From Microbacterium saccharophilum (lineage in GTDB: Bacteria; Actinomycetota; Actinomycetes; Actinomycetales; Microbacteriaceae), in assembly GCF_007992455.1 (NCBI RefSeq), contig NZ_BKAH01000005.1, positions 62,001-126,000 on the forward strand: a DNA stretch of 64,000 nt. Direction: 5' to 3'. Below the pieces are notes generated by a model that was given only the letters and a program-made list of their open reading frames with translations, searched no databases and was not told where the DNA came from. Shown here in pieces: positions 54,708-63,721 of this stretch (position 1 is its first letter; each line of letters begins with the position of its first letter). The position numbers and the translations under genes were made by a program.

Positions 54708-56470
54708 GAGATCGTCAGGAGCTGGTGGCCGGCGGACACCGTGGTGCCGGGGTCGGCGTTGACGGCGCCGACGACGCCGTCCTTGTGCGCCTGGATCGGC
54801 TGCTCCATCTTCATTGCCTCGAGGACCACGACGAGGTCGCCCTTGACGACCTGCTGACCCTCCTCGACGGCGACCTTGACGATCGTGGCCTGCATGGGCG
54901 ACTTCACGGCGTCGCCGGAGGCGCCCGCCGTCACGGTCGCGGCGTGCGAACGGCGCGACGGCGGCACCGCTGCGGGGCGGCCGATCCGCGTCGGCGCCTG
55001 CACGATGCGGTCGGGCAGGCTCACCTCGAGGCGCTTGCCGGAGACCTCGACGACGACGCTGTGGCGCGGTTCGCCGGTCGACGGCGAGTCGAGCTCCCCG
55101 TCCCACGGCGGGATGTCATTGACGAACTCGGTCTCGATCCAGCGGGTGTACACGCCGAACCGGCCGTCCTCCGCCGTGAACGCGGGGTCGCGGACGACCT
55201 TGCGGTGGAACGGGAGGACCGTCGGCATGCCGGCGACCTCGAACTCGTCCAGGGCCCGGCGCGAGCGCTCGAGCGCCTCGGCGCGGTCGCGGCCCGTGAC
55301 GATGATCTTGCCGAGCAGCGAGTCGAACGCGCCGCTCACGCTGTCGTTCGCGGTGACACCGGAGTCCAGGCGGATGCCGGGACCGCCGAACGTCTTGAAC
55401 TGGTGGATGCGGCCGGGCTGGGGGAGGAAGTTCCGGCCCGGGTCCTCGCCGTTGATGCGGAACTCGATCGAGTGGCCGACCGGCTCCGGGTCGCCATAGT
55501 CCAGGACGCCGCCCTCGGCGAGCCGGAACTGCTCGCGGACGAGGTCGATGCCGGTGACCTCCTCGGAGACCGGGTGCTCGACCTGGAGGCGCGTGTTCAC
55601 CTCGAGGAAGGAGATGGTCCCGTCGCCGCCGATGAGGAACTCGCACGTTCCCGCGCCGACGTAGCCGACCTCCTTGAGGATCGCCTTGGACGATTCGTAC
55701 AGGATGCGGTTCTGCTCGTCGCTGAGGAACGGCGCCGGCGCCTCCTCGACGAGCTTCTGGTGGCGGCGCTGCAGCGAGCAGTCGCGGGTCGAGATCACCA
55801 CGACGTTTCCGGCTGCGTCGGCGAGGCACTGCGTCTCGACGTGGCGCGGCTTGTCGAGGTACTTCTCCACGAAGCACTCGCCGCGGCCGAACGCCGTGAT
55901 GGCCTCGCGGGTGGCGGACTCGAACTGCTCGGCGACCTCGCTGAGCTCACGCGCCACCTTCAGTCCCCGGCCGCCGCCGCCATAGGCGGCCTTGATCGCG
56001 ATGGGGAGGCCGTACTGCTCGGCGAACGCGATGACCTCCTCCGCCCCTGCGACGGGCCCGGGGGTCCCCGGGGCGAGTGGCGCGCCGACCTTCTCCGCGA
56101 CGTGGCGGGCCGTCACCTTGTCGCCGAGCGCCTCGATGGCCTCGGGGGACGGGCCGATCCACACGAGACCGGCCGCGATGACGGCGCGGGCGAACTCGGC
56201 GTTCTCGGCCAGGAAGCCGTAGCCCGGGTGCACGGCGTCGGCGCCGGACCGGCGGGCGACCGAGAGGATCTTCTCGATGGACAGGTAGGTCTCGCTGCTC
56301 GTCGCCCCCTCGAGGGCGTAGGCCTCGTCGGCGAGCTTGGCGTGCATGGCGTCGCGGTCCTGGTCCGCGTACACGGCGACCGACGCCTTCCCGCTGTCGC
56401 GGGCGGCGCGGATGACACGGACGGCGATCTCGCCGCGGTTCGCGATGAGCACCTTGGCGATGTGAGGCAT
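54704..56470 (-). CDS. Acyl-CoA carboxylase alpha chain (biotin carboxylase + BCCP)
   Basis: A 588-residue fusion. Biotin carboxylase occupies 1-450 ([32 protein letters not shown], the ATP loop [27 protein letters not shown]). The BCCP domain is at about 518-588, with biotinylated Lys554 in LEAMKMEQP. It carboxylates biotin for the beta subunit, feeding fatty acid or propionyl-CoA metabolism. ATG 56470 follows TAGGCT by 7 nt; the longer frame start upstream has no support. BirA, encoded at 63722, would modify it. Confidence 0.96.
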   Translation of the reverse strand: MPHIAKVLIANRGEIAVRVIRAARDSGKASVAVYADQDRDAMHAKLADEAYALEGATSSETYLSIEKILSVARRSGADAVHPGYGFLAENAEFARAVIAAGLVWIGPSPEAIEALGDKVTARHVAEKVGAPLAPGTPGPVAGAEEVIAFAEQYGLPIAIKAAYGGGGRGLKVARELSEVAEQFESATREAITAFGRGECFVEKYLDKPRHVETQCLADAAGNVVVISTRDCSLQRRHQKLVEEAPAPFLSDEQNRILYESSKAILKEVGYVGAGTCEFLIGGDGTISFLEVNTRLQVEHPVSEEVTGIDLVREQFRLAEGGVLDYGDPEPVGHSIEFRINGEDPGRNFLPQPGRIHQFKTFGGPGIRLDSGVTANDSVSGAFDSLLGKIIVTGRDRAEALERSRRALDEFEVAGMPTVLPFHRKVVRDPAFTAEDGRFGVYTRWIETEFVNDIPPWDGELDSPSTGEPRHSVVVEVSGKRLEVSLPDRIVQAPTRIGRPAAVPPSRRSHAATVTAGASGDAVKSPMQATIVKVAVEEGQQVVKGDLVVVLEAMKMEQPIQAHKDGVVGAVNADPGTTVSAGHQLLTIS

Positions 56471-56477
56471 GGATGCC

Positions 56478-56483
56478 AGCCTA
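56478..56483 (-). promoter_or_regulatory. Leaderless -10 box, TAGGCT
   Basis: TAGGCT on the minus strand, 7 nt before ATG 56470; no ribosome site. It excludes the longer upstream reading. Confidence 0.5.
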
Positions 56484-56548
56484 CCCAGCATGCAGGGGTC
56501 CTCTTTGGATCCCTCGAACAAGATCATCGCGAAAACGTGGGCGGAACC

Positions 56549-57205
56549 CTACGACTGGGCGGGCGTGCTCCACAGGCTCGTCCACGTCACCCCGAGATCG
56601 GCGGCGAGCCGGCGGACCGTGGACAGCGACATGCCGACGACCGTGGAGGGGTCGCCCTCGACCCGCTCGATGAACGCACCGCCGAGGCTGTCGACGGTGA
56701 AGGCGCCGGCCACCTGCAGCGGCTCCCCGGAGGCGACGTAGGCGTCGATCTCGGCATCCGAGATGTCGCCGGCGAAGGTGACGGATGCCGCGGCGACGGC
56801 GTGCGCCTCGCGGGGCTCGGCGCCGGGGGCGAGGCGGAAGACGCTGTGCCCGGAATGCAGCACACCGGTGCGTCCCCGCATCCGGTGCCAGCGCGCGGTC
56901 GCCACGTCGGCCGTGTACGGCTTGCCGAGCACTTCGCCGTCCAGCTCGAACATCGAGTCGCCGCCGATCACGAGGCCGTCGAACTCCGGGTCCTCCGCGG
57001 CGAGCGTCGCGGCGACGTCGGCGGCCTTCCGCCGAGCGAGGAGCAGGACATGCTCATCCGGCGGCAGGACACGGCCCTCGTGGGCCTCGACGGCGGCGAT
57101 GACTGCCTCCTCATCGACCTGCGGCGCCTGCGTGCGGGGCTCGATCCCGGCCTGCCGCAGCAGCATGAGGCGGGCGGGGGAGGTGGAGGCCAGGCACACG
57201 CGCAT
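56549..57205 (-). CDS. maf: Maf-family nucleotide pyrophosphatase
   Basis: A 218-residue pyrophosphatase that hydrolyses modified or canonical NTPs (dTTP, UTP or m7GTP) and limits their use. LASTSPARLMLLRQAGIEP is the N-terminal Maf motif; GGDSMFELDGEVLGKP contains the catalytic Asp and Lys; GMSLSTVRRLAADLG the C-terminal motif. The ATG follows a TACCGT box with a 6-nt spacer. It lies 78 bp upstream of the carboxylase gene on the same strand. Confidence 0.92.
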   Translation of the reverse strand: MRVCLASTSPARLMLLRQAGIEPRTQAPQVDEEAVIAAVEAHEGRVLPPDEHVLLLARRKAADVAATLAAEDPEFDGLVIGGDSMFELDGEVLGKPYTADVATARWHRMRGRTGVLHSGHSVFRLAPGAEPREAHAVAAASVTFAGDISDAEIDAYVASGEPLQVAGAFTVDSLGGAFIERVEGDPSTVVGMSLSTVRRLAADLGVTWTSLWSTPAQS

Positions 57206-57241
57206 TCCCCCACGGTAGCGGCGCCGTGGGATGCTCGAAGG

Positions 57242-58540
57242 ATGGATGCCGGAGACCTCATCGACCTGGACGTGACCGATGTCGCCCATGGCGGTGTGTT
57301 CGTGGGGCGGCATGAGGGCCGTGTGGTCTTCGTGCCGGATGCCATTCCCGGCGAACGCGTCCGGGTGCGGCTGACCGACACCGGCAAGTCCGCGTTCTGG
57401 CGCGGCGAGACCCTCGAGGTGCTCGACGCGTCCGCGCACCGCCGCCCGCACGTGTGGCGCGACGCGGACGTCGACGTCGCCCCGCAGTACCGTCCCGGCG
57501 GGGCGGACTTCGGCCACATCGACCTCGCCCACCAGCGCGAGCTGAAGAGCCGCGTGCTGGGCGATGCCCTCCGCCGCATGGCCGGCCTCGACGTCCCGAC
57601 GACGATGGAGGCGGCGGGGGCCGGCGGCAGCGACGGCGAGGAGTCCGCTGACGGCACCCGATGGCGCACCCGCGTCAGTCTGCACGTCGACGCGGAAGGA
57701 CGCGTCGGGCCGTTCGCGGCGCGCAGCCACCGGGTCATCGAGGTGGACGAGCATCCCTTGGCGGTCCCCGCCATCGCGGAGGCGGCCCGCACCGTCCGCG
57801 ACCTGCCGGCCGGCCGCATCGACCTCGTCCAGCCCGCCGACGGGCGGGTCCGCCTGCTCTCCCGCCCCGAGACGCCGCCCCGCCCGCCCCGCGCGCGGCG
57901 CGGCGCCCGCCGTCCGCCGGCGGACCCCGCGATCCGCGAGGTCGTCGTCGAAACCGTCGGCGGACGCGATTTCCGGGTGGATGCCGGCGGATTCTGGCAG
58001 GTGCACCGCCTGGCCGCGGCGACGCTGACGGACGCCGTCGCAACGGCGCTCCGCGAGGACGGGTCGCTCGATCCGGACGCCACCAACCTCGACCTGTACG
58101 GCGGCGTCGGGCTCCTCGCCGCCGCCGTCGCGGGCGTCGGGGGGCCGGGCACGCGCATCACGAGCGTCGAGTCGGATGCGCGCGCCACCGAGCACGCCGG
58201 CGAGAACCTCGCCGAGTGGGTCGGCGCCCGGGCCGAGACCGGGCGCGTGGACCGCTGGCTCGCCGAGGTCGCCCGGACCGCCTCCGCGGAGCAGCGCGCG
58301 CGGCTTGCCCGCGGTGTCGTGGTGCTCGACCCGCCCCGGGCCGGCGCCGGCCGCGAGGTCGTCGATCTCCTCGCCGACCTCGATCCGGCCCGCATCGTCT
58401 ACGTCGCGTGCGATCCCGTGGCGCTGGCGCGCGACCTCGCGACCTTCCGCGCGCACGGCTACGACACCCGCAGCGTGCGGGCGTTCGATCTCTTCCCGCA
58501 CTCGCATCACGTCGAGGCCGTCGCCGTCCTGTCACGGTGA
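57242..58540 (+). CDS. TRAM-domain RNA (uracil-5) methyltransferase, RlmD/TrmA family
   Basis: A 432-residue class I SAM-dependent methyltransferase. Residues 1-60 form a TRAM RNA-binding domain (VTDVAHGGVFVGRHEGRVVF). The SAM motif is DLYGGVGLLAAAVAG near 285; DPPRAGAGREVVD and IVYVACDPVALARDL contain the catalytic Cys. No four-Cys iron-sulfur cluster of RlmD is visible in the N-terminal half, as in many actinobacterial members. Which uracil it methylates is unknown. It is divergent from maf, with a 36-bp gap holding both starts. Confidence 0.92.
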   Translation: MDAGDLIDLDVTDVAHGGVFVGRHEGRVVFVPDAIPGERVRVRLTDTGKSAFWRGETLEVLDASAHRRPHVWRDADVDVAPQYRPGGADFGHIDLAHQRELKSRVLGDALRRMAGLDVPTTMEAAGAGGSDGEESADGTRWRTRVSLHVDAEGRVGPFAARSHRVIEVDEHPLAVPAIAEAARTVRDLPAGRIDLVQPADGRVRLLSRPETPPRPPRARRGARRPPADPAIREVVVETVGGRDFRVDAGGFWQVHRLAAATLTDAVATALREDGSLDPDATNLDLYGGVGLLAAAVAGVGGPGTRITSVESDARATEHAGENLAEWVGARAETGRVDRWLAEVARTASAEQRARLARGVVVLDPPRAGAGREVVDLLADLDPARIVYVACDPVALARDLATFRAHGYDTRSVRAFDLFPHSHHVEAVAVLSR

Positions 58541-58549
58541 ATCGCTCGA

Positions 58550-58555
58550 TAGGCT
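58550..58555 (+). promoter_or_regulatory. Leaderless -10 box, TAGGCT
   Basis: TAGGCT, 6 nt before ATG 58562, with no ribosome site. It gives the response regulator operon its own promoter. Confidence 0.5.
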
Positions 58556-58561
58556 GAGCCC

Positions 58562-59218
58562 ATGACGAGGGTCGCGCTGATCGACGACCACGAGTCCGTG
58601 CGTCTCGGACTCGAGGCCGCCTGCGCGCGCGCCGGGACGAAGGAAGTCGTCTTCTCCGGCAGCAGCGTGCGGCAGTACCTCGACTGGCGCACCTTCTCGG
58701 CGTCCGCACCGGCGGATGTCGTGGTGCTCGACCTCACCCTCGGCGACGGCACGACCGTCACCGAGAACGTCTCCCGCCTCGTGGGCGACGGCTCGTCGGT
58801 GATCATCCACAGCGTCGCCGACCGGCCCGCCGCCGTCCGCGAGGCCCTCGCGGCCGGCGCGGCGGGCATCATCAGCAAGTCGTCCCGCATCGACGACGTC
58901 ATCGACGCCATCCGCACGGTCGCACGCGGCGAGCCGCTCGACAACGTCGAGTGGGCGAGCGCCGTCGAGGGCGACCGCGCATTCGCCGACGCGCAGCTGT
59001 CCGCGCGCGAGCGCGACGTGCTGCGCCTGTACGCGGCAGGGCTCCCGCTCAAGGTCGTCGCCGAGCGCCTCGGGATCGCCTACTCGACCGCGAAGGAGAA
59101 CATCACGCGGGTGCGGGTGAAGTACGTCGAGGTGGGGCGCCCGGCGCCGACGAAGGTGGACCTGCTCCGCCGCGCCATGGAAGACGGACTGGTTGCCGAG
59201 GGCTCCGGTGACGGCTGA
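58562..59218 (+). CDS. NarL/LuxR-family response regulator
   Basis: A 218-residue regulator. The receiver domain has the acidic pair in ALIDDHE, the phosphoacceptor Asp in VVVLDLTLGDG near 56 and Lys in IISKSS near 104. The C-terminal LuxR-type HTH starts LSARERDVLRLYAAG and continues KVVAERLGIAYSTAKENITRVR. It is the output of the kinase encoded next with overlapping frames. Target genes are unknown. Confidence 0.93.
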   Translation: MTRVALIDDHESVRLGLEAACARAGTKEVVFSGSSVRQYLDWRTFSASAPADVVVLDLTLGDGTTVTENVSRLVGDGSSVIIHSVADRPAAVREALAAGAAGIISKSSRIDDVIDAIRTVARGEPLDNVEWASAVEGDRAFADAQLSARERDVLRLYAAGLPLKVVAERLGIAYSTAKENITRVRVKYVEVGRPAPTKVDLLRRAMEDGLVAEGSGDG

Positions 59219-60437
59219 CCGCATCGCGATCGACCCGGCCACCCGGCGCCCCCTGGGCGACATCTCGGTCGGCGTCGAGAAGTTCACGCAGGCACGCGTC
59301 GAGCGCATCATCGTCGTCGCGATCGGGTTCGGATCGACCCTCCTCGGAACCCAGGGGTTCCTGAACGCCCTCGCCCCGCCGCAGGAGGATCCGGCGTGGC
59401 GCACGGGCCTCGTCATCGCGATCTTCGTGCCGCTCGCGCTCATGGTCATCGCGTGCTTCACCGGCTTCGCGGTGCGCAGCCTCGCCGGCACCTTCGCCGT
59501 CGTGTTCCCGCTCGCCATGCTGACTTGGCCGATCGCGACGGCGGGGCGGCCCGCCGACCCCGCCGAGCCGTGGATCTGGTATCTGCTGAACGTCGCGACG
59601 TCGGCGGCCGTGGTCGCCTTCCGGATCCCGCTCCAGGTCGTGTGGGCGGTGCTCGTGCCGGTGCTCTTCGGCGTCGTGCGGATCGCGCAGGTCGGCACCG
59701 CCCAGGGCAGCGTCGTCGTCGTCGTGCTCGACGTCGTCTACGCGCTGATCCTCGCCGGCGTCGTCATCGCCCTCGGGTGGATGCTGCGCTCCGTCGCCGC
59801 CGGGATCGATGAGACGCGGGGAAGCGCCGTCGCGTCGTACGCGGCAGCGGCGGCAGCCGACGCCGCGGAGAAGGAACGCGTCGCCGTCGCCGCGCTCATG
59901 CACGACAGCGTCCTGGCGGCCCTGATCGCCGCAGAACGGGCGACCACCGACCGCGAGCGCACCCTCGCCGTCTCCATGGCCCGCGAGGCCCTCACGCGCC
60001 TCGCCAACGCCGACCAGAGCGCCGGCGAAGGCCCCGATGAGCCGGTGGACGGCGCGATGATCGCCGCCGAGCTGGAGGCCGCCGCCCGCGACCACGGACA
60101 TCCGCTGACGGTGGCGCGGGACCTCGATCCGTCCGCACCGGCGATCCCCGGCCGCGTGGCCCGCGCCCTCGTCCTCGCCGCCGCGCAGGCCATCGCCAAC
60201 GCCATCCAGCACGCGCACGGCGCCGGGCTCACGGTGGCCGTGACCGCCGACCGCGTCGGCGTCCGCATCCGGGTCGGCGACACCGGACCGGGGTTCGACC
60301 CGGCCGCCATCCCGGATGACCGCCTCGGCATCCGCGCCTCCATCATCGCCCGCGTCGCCGCGGCCGCCGGCCGCGCCACCGTCGACAGCAGCGAGGCGGG
60401 CACCGTCGTCACGCTCACCTGGGAGCACCCGCGATGA
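59208..60437 (+). CDS. Sensor histidine kinase
   Basis: A 409-residue membrane kinase. About five or six transmembrane helices lie between 30 and 185. The phosphoacceptor His is in VAALMHDSVLAALIAAERA (HisKA_3-like), and the ATPase domain shows AQAIANAIQHAHGAG (N box) and VGDTGPGFDPAAI (G1). It lacks an obvious extracellular sensor domain, so the stimulus is probably in the membrane. GTG 59208 has a GAGGG site; TTG 59193 is an alternative. The start overlaps the regulator stop. Confidence 0.88.
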   Translation: MTADRIAIDPATRRPLGDISVGVEKFTQARVERIIVVAIGFGSTLLGTQGFLNALAPPQEDPAWRTGLVIAIFVPLALMVIACFTGFAVRSLAGTFAVVFPLAMLTWPIATAGRPADPAEPWIWYLLNVATSAAVVAFRIPLQVVWAVLVPVLFGVVRIAQVGTAQGSVVVVVLDVVYALILAGVVIALGWMLRSVAAGIDETRGSAVASYAAAAAADAAEKERVAVAALMHDSVLAALIAAERATTDRERTLAVSMAREALTRLANADQSAGEGPDEPVDGAMIAAELEAAARDHGHPLTVARDLDPSAPAIPGRVARALVLAAAQAIANAIQHAHGAGLTVAVTADRVGVRIRVGDTGPGFDPAAIPDDRLGIRASIIARVAAAAGRATVDSSEAGTVVTLTWEHPR

Positions 60438-61522
60438 CCTTCTCCGTCCGTGTCGTCCTCTCGGCGCTCGGCGCCGCCTTCACGGCGTACCTCGCCGTGG
60501 GCGGCATGCTGTGGACGACCCCGGTCGAGTTCCCGCTCATGCTCACGGCATCCGTCGTCCTCTTCCTCGCGACGACCTGGCTCTGCATCTTCTGGAACGT
60601 CCGGCCCGCCGACGCCCCGTCGGACCAGGCCATCACCGCGGGCCTCGGCGGGCGCGCCGTGCTTCCCGCCTGGGCCGGCGTCCTCGCGCTGGCGAACGTC
60701 GCCATCGTCCCGTCGGCGACCTGGTACGCGGCGGGAGAGGCCGCGCGCCTGGAATCCTTCGCCACCTGGAGTCTCGGCGGCATCGGCGCGCTCATGGCGA
60801 TCGTCATGGTGCGCCGCCGGCCGTGGGTCGCATGGATCGGGGTGGCCCTCCTGGCGGTGGAGGCCACGCTCTGGATCGGGATCGTCAACGCCCTCGCGCT
60901 CGGCGTCGTCGGCGCCGTCACGTGGGTGGGCCTCGCGCAGCTGATCACGCGGCTGCTCGACAGCGCCGCGCGCGACACGGCGGATCTCACCGAGCTGCAA
61001 CGGGCGTCGTCGGAGTGGCTCGCCTCGCAGGAGGGGCGCCGCCGGGAGCGCCGCGAACAGGTGCAGCGGGCGCTGTCCGTCGCCGGCCCGGTGCTCGCCC
61101 GCACGGTGGAGACCGGCGGCGTGCTCGACGACGAGGAGCGCATGGAGGCCCGGCTGGCCGAGGGACGCCTGCGCGACGACATGCGCGGTCCCCGGCTGCT
61201 GGATGACCGCGTCCGCGCCCGGCTCGAAGCCGCCCGCCGCCGCGGCGCGAGTGTCACCGTGCTCGACGAGGGCGGCCTGGAAGGGCTCGACGACGATGCC
61301 CTCGCGGCGATCCGCGGCGAGCTCGCGCAGGCACTGGACGACGCGCACTCGGACCGGCTCTACATCCGCACGTCCCCGCACGAGAAGACCGCGGTGACGG
61401 TGGTGGGCCGCTCGCGTCTGGACGACGATCCGGACGGCGAGGAGCACGTCGACCTGTGGCACGAGATCTCGCGGCCGGCCTCCGACGGGACGAGCCCCGT
61501 GCGGGACGGCGCCGACGCCTGA
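60434..61522 (+). CDS. Membrane protein of the two-component operon
   Basis: A 362-residue protein not assigned to a family. About six hydrophobic segments lie within residues 1-185; the remainder is cytoplasmic, charged and helical (RREREQVQRA region) ending in a compact domain with DRLYIRTSPHEKTAVTVVGR. ATG 60434 overlaps the kinase stop by four bases, so it is coupled and probably acts with the kinase as a co-sensor, or is the regulated effector. It ends before a strong hairpin. Confidence 0.8.
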   Translation: MTFSVRVVLSALGAAFTAYLAVGGMLWTTPVEFPLMLTASVVLFLATTWLCIFWNVRPADAPSDQAITAGLGGRAVLPAWAGVLALANVAIVPSATWYAAGEAARLESFATWSLGGIGALMAIVMVRRRPWVAWIGVALLAVEATLWIGIVNALALGVVGAVTWVGLAQLITRLLDSAARDTADLTELQRASSEWLASQEGRRRERREQVQRALSVAGPVLARTVETGGVLDDEERMEARLAEGRLRDDMRGPRLLDDRVRARLEAARRRGASVTVLDEGGLEGLDDDALAAIRGELAQALDDAHSDRLYIRTSPHEKTAVTVVGRSRLDDDPDGEEHVDLWHEISRPASDGTSPVRDGADA

Positions 61523-61580
61523 CAGGCCGTCGCGGCACACGCCTCGATCGCGCCGGTTCGAAGACCGAGGAAGAGGAGAG

Positions 61581-61611
61581 GCGAGGGGCGGCGAAGCCGC
61601 CCGCCCCTCGC
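61581..61611. terminator. 11-bp bidirectional terminator hairpin
   Basis: GCGAGGGGCGG (61581-61591) pairs perfectly with CCGCCCCTCGC (61601-61611) over a 9-nt loop. It is placed between convergent transcription units, 59 bp after the membrane protein stop. Confidence 0.65.
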
Positions 61612-61761
61612 CATGCGAGCGGTTACCCGAAAACCGACTCGCGGGCCGGACCACTGAGGCGGTCCAGCCGAACGCAGAAGCGTTCCAGCGGTTCTATTCT
61701 GCGGGAGGGGCCCAGGTCCCGTCTGTAGGTATTTCGGGGGACATTTCGGCGAGGTTTCCCG
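61612..61761. other. Hairpin-rich spacer without a recognised gene
   Basis: This 150-bp stretch is less GC-rich than its surroundings and includes GAACGC-AGAA-GCGTTC (61670-61685), GGACC/GGTCC (61648-61665) and a repeated ATTTCGG. A 61-codon minus-strand frame over it has no ribosome site and unlikely composition. It might encode a small RNA or be the 3' leader of the carboxylase genes. Confidence 0.3.
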
Positions 61762-62013
61762 TCAGCCCCGGAAACGACCCCAGCCGACATCGCGGCGCAG
61801 CGGCTCACGCAGCGCCCGCGCGGATATCGACCATGCCGACACGGCGACCTCGTCCTCCTCGATGACGGTCGCCGCCGCCTCCCGCTCGTACGTCTCCGTC
61901 ACGACGGCCAGGACCGCCGCGAGCTCCTCCGGCGTGGGATCGCCGCGGCGCACCTCGATCGGCAGGAGGCGAGGTTCCGCCTCCGCCGCGCCGCCGGCAT
62001 CCACGTCGCTCAC
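61762..62013 (-). CDS. Acyl-CoA carboxylase epsilon subunit
   Basis: An 83-residue small subunit. [26 protein letters not shown] is the actinobacterial ACC_epsilon signature, followed by a polar loop and a C-terminal WGRFRG, where the final Trp/Arg/Gly pattern is family-typical. It stabilises the alpha-beta carboxylase complex. GTG 62013 overlaps the beta-chain stop by four bases. Confidence 0.9.
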   Translation of the reverse strand: MSDVDAGGAAEAEPRLLPIEVRRGDPTPEELAAVLAVVTETYEREAAATVIEEDEVAVSAWSISARALREPLRRDVGWGRFRG

Positions 62014-63599
62014 AGCGGGATGTTCCCGTGCTTCTTCGCCGGCAGGCTCGCGCGCTTGCCGCGCAGCGCCCGCAGCGCCTTCGCGACGGCGACGCGGGTC
62101 TGGGCCGGTTCGATGATCCCGTCCAGCTCCCCGCGCTCGGCGGCGAGGAAGGGGGAGGCGACGTTGTAGGTGTACTCGTTGGCGAGGCGGGTGCGGACGG
62201 CGGCGACGTCCTCGCCGGCCTCCTCCGCCTTCTTGATCTCGCCCCGGTAGAGGATGTTCACGGCGCCCTGCCCGCCCATGACGGCGATCTCGGCGGTCGG
62301 CCAGGCGAGGTTGATGTCGGCGCCGAGCTGCTTGGAGCCCATCACGATGTAGGCGCCGCCGTAGGCCTTGCGCAGGATGACGGTCACGAGCGGCACGGTG
62401 GCCTCCGCGTAGGCGTACAGCAGCTTCGCTCCGCGGCGGATGACGCCGGTCCACTCCTGGTCGGTGCCCGGCAGGTAGCCCGGCACGTCCACGAGGGTGA
62501 GGATCGGCACCGAGAACGCGTCGCAGAACCGGACGAACCGGCTCGCCTTCTCGCCGGCTTCGATGTTCAGGGTTCCCGCCATCTGCGACGGCTGGTTCGC
62601 GATGATCCCGACCGTCCGGCCCTCGATGCGGCCGAAGCCGATGACGATGTTCGGCGCGAACAGCGGCTGGACCTCGAGGAAGTCGCCCGCGTCCACGATG
62701 TGCCCGATGACCTGGTGGATATCGTAGGGCTGGTTGGCGGAGTCGGGGATGATCGTGTTGAGCACCCGGTCGGAGTCCGTCGTCTCCCACTCGAACTCGT
62801 GCTCGTACGCGGGCTGCTCGGACATGTTGTTGTCCGGGAGGAAGCCGAGCATCGTGCGGACGTAGTCGATCGCGTCGTCCTCGTCCTCGGCGAGGTAGTG
62901 GGCCACACCGGAGCGGGTGTTGTGCGTGTACGCGCCGCCGAGCTCCTCCATGCCGACGTCCTCGCCGGTGACCGTCTTGATGACGTCCGGGCCGGTGACG
63001 AACATCTGGCTCGTCTTGTCGACCATGACGACGAAGTCGGTGAGCGCGGGGGAGTACACGGCGCCGCCGGCAGCGGGGCCCATGATGATCGAGATCTGCG
63101 GGATGACGCCGGAGGCCGCCGTGTTCAGGCGGAAGATCTCGCCGTACTTCCCGAGCGCGACCACGCCCTCCTGGATGCGGGCCCCGCCGGAGTCGAGGAT
63201 GCCGACGATCGGCATGCCGCCGCGGAGCGCGAACTCCATGACCTTGATGATCTTCTCGCCGGCGACCTCGCCGAGCGAGCCGCCGAACGTCGTGAAGTCC
63301 TGCGCGTACACGGCGACCGTGCGACCGTGGATCGTGCCGGTCCCCGTCACGACGGAATCGCCGTACGGGCGGGAGCGGTCCATGCCGAACGCCGTCGTGC
63401 GGTGCCGGACGTATTCGTCGAGCTCGACGAAGGAGCCCGGGTCGACCAGCAGCTCGATGCGCTCCCGTGCGGTGAGCTTGCCCTTCGCGTGCTGCTTCTG
63501 GATCGCGACGGCTTCGGCGTCGACGACCGCCTCCTGATAGCGCGCGCGGAGGTCGGCGATCTTGCCGGCGGTCGTGGAGAGGTCGGGCTGATCGGTCAC
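62010..63599 (-). CDS. Acyl-CoA carboxylase beta chain (carboxyltransferase)
   Basis: A 529-residue carboxyltransferase of the PccB/AccD5 type that moves the carboxyl from biotin to acetyl- or propionyl-Co[57 protein letters not shown] and [16 protein letters not shown] are signatures; the oxyanion-forming Gly-rich turns are present. I choose GTG 63599: the -10 box TAGTGT lies 7 nt before it, as in other leaderless genes; the longer start at 63650 overlaps that promoter. Confidence 0.95.
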   Translation of the reverse strand: MTDQPDLSTTAGKIADLRARYQEAVVDAEAVAIQKQHAKGKLTARERIELLVDPGSFVELDEYVRHRTTAFGMDRSRPYGDSVVTGTGTIHGRTVAVYAQDFTTFGGSLGEVAGEKIIKVMEFALRGGMPIVGILDSGGARIQEGVVALGKYGEIFRLNTAASGVIPQISIIMGPAAGGAVYSPALTDFVVMVDKTSQMFVTGPDVIKTVTGEDVGMEELGGAYTHNTRSGVAHYLAEDEDDAIDYVRTMLGFLPDNNMSEQPAYEHEFEWETTDSDRVLNTIIPDSANQPYDIHQVIGHIVDAGDFLEVQPLFAPNIVIGFGRIEGRTVGIIANQPSQMAGTLNIEAGEKASRFVRFCDAFSVPILTLVDVPGYLPGTDQEWTGVIRRGAKLLYAYAEATVPLVTVILRKAYGGAYIVMGSKQLGADINLAWPTAEIAVMGGQGAVNILYRGEIKKAEEAGEDVAAVRTRLANEYTYNVASPFLAAERGELDGIIEPAQTRVAVAKALRALRGKRASLPAKKHGNIPL

Positions 63600-63606
63600 G
63601 CGTTCC

Positions 63607-63612
63607 ACACTA
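63607..63612 (-). promoter_or_regulatory. Leaderless -10 box, TAGTGT
   Basis: TAGTGT on the minus strand, 7 nt before GTG 63599; sets the start of the beta chain. Confidence 0.5.
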
Positions 63613-63709
63613 GCGAGCGGGTTCGGCGCTCGGTTGGAGTGAGGCGACAACGAGGCGGCGGATCCGCTGTGGATTCCGGCAGGCCTGGGGCGTGGCGGGG
63701 TGCCGCGCG

Positions 63710-63715
63710 TAGGGT
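63710..63715 (+). promoter_or_regulatory. Leaderless -10 box of birA, TAGGGT
   Basis: TAGGGT, 6 nt before ATG 63722; no ribosome site. Confidence 0.5.
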
Positions 63716-63721
63716 GGCGGC

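Noticed and set aside
61623..61808. A 61-codon protein on the minus strand
   Set aside because: No ribosome site or promoter spacing, no family features, and it overlaps the carboxylase epsilon gene.
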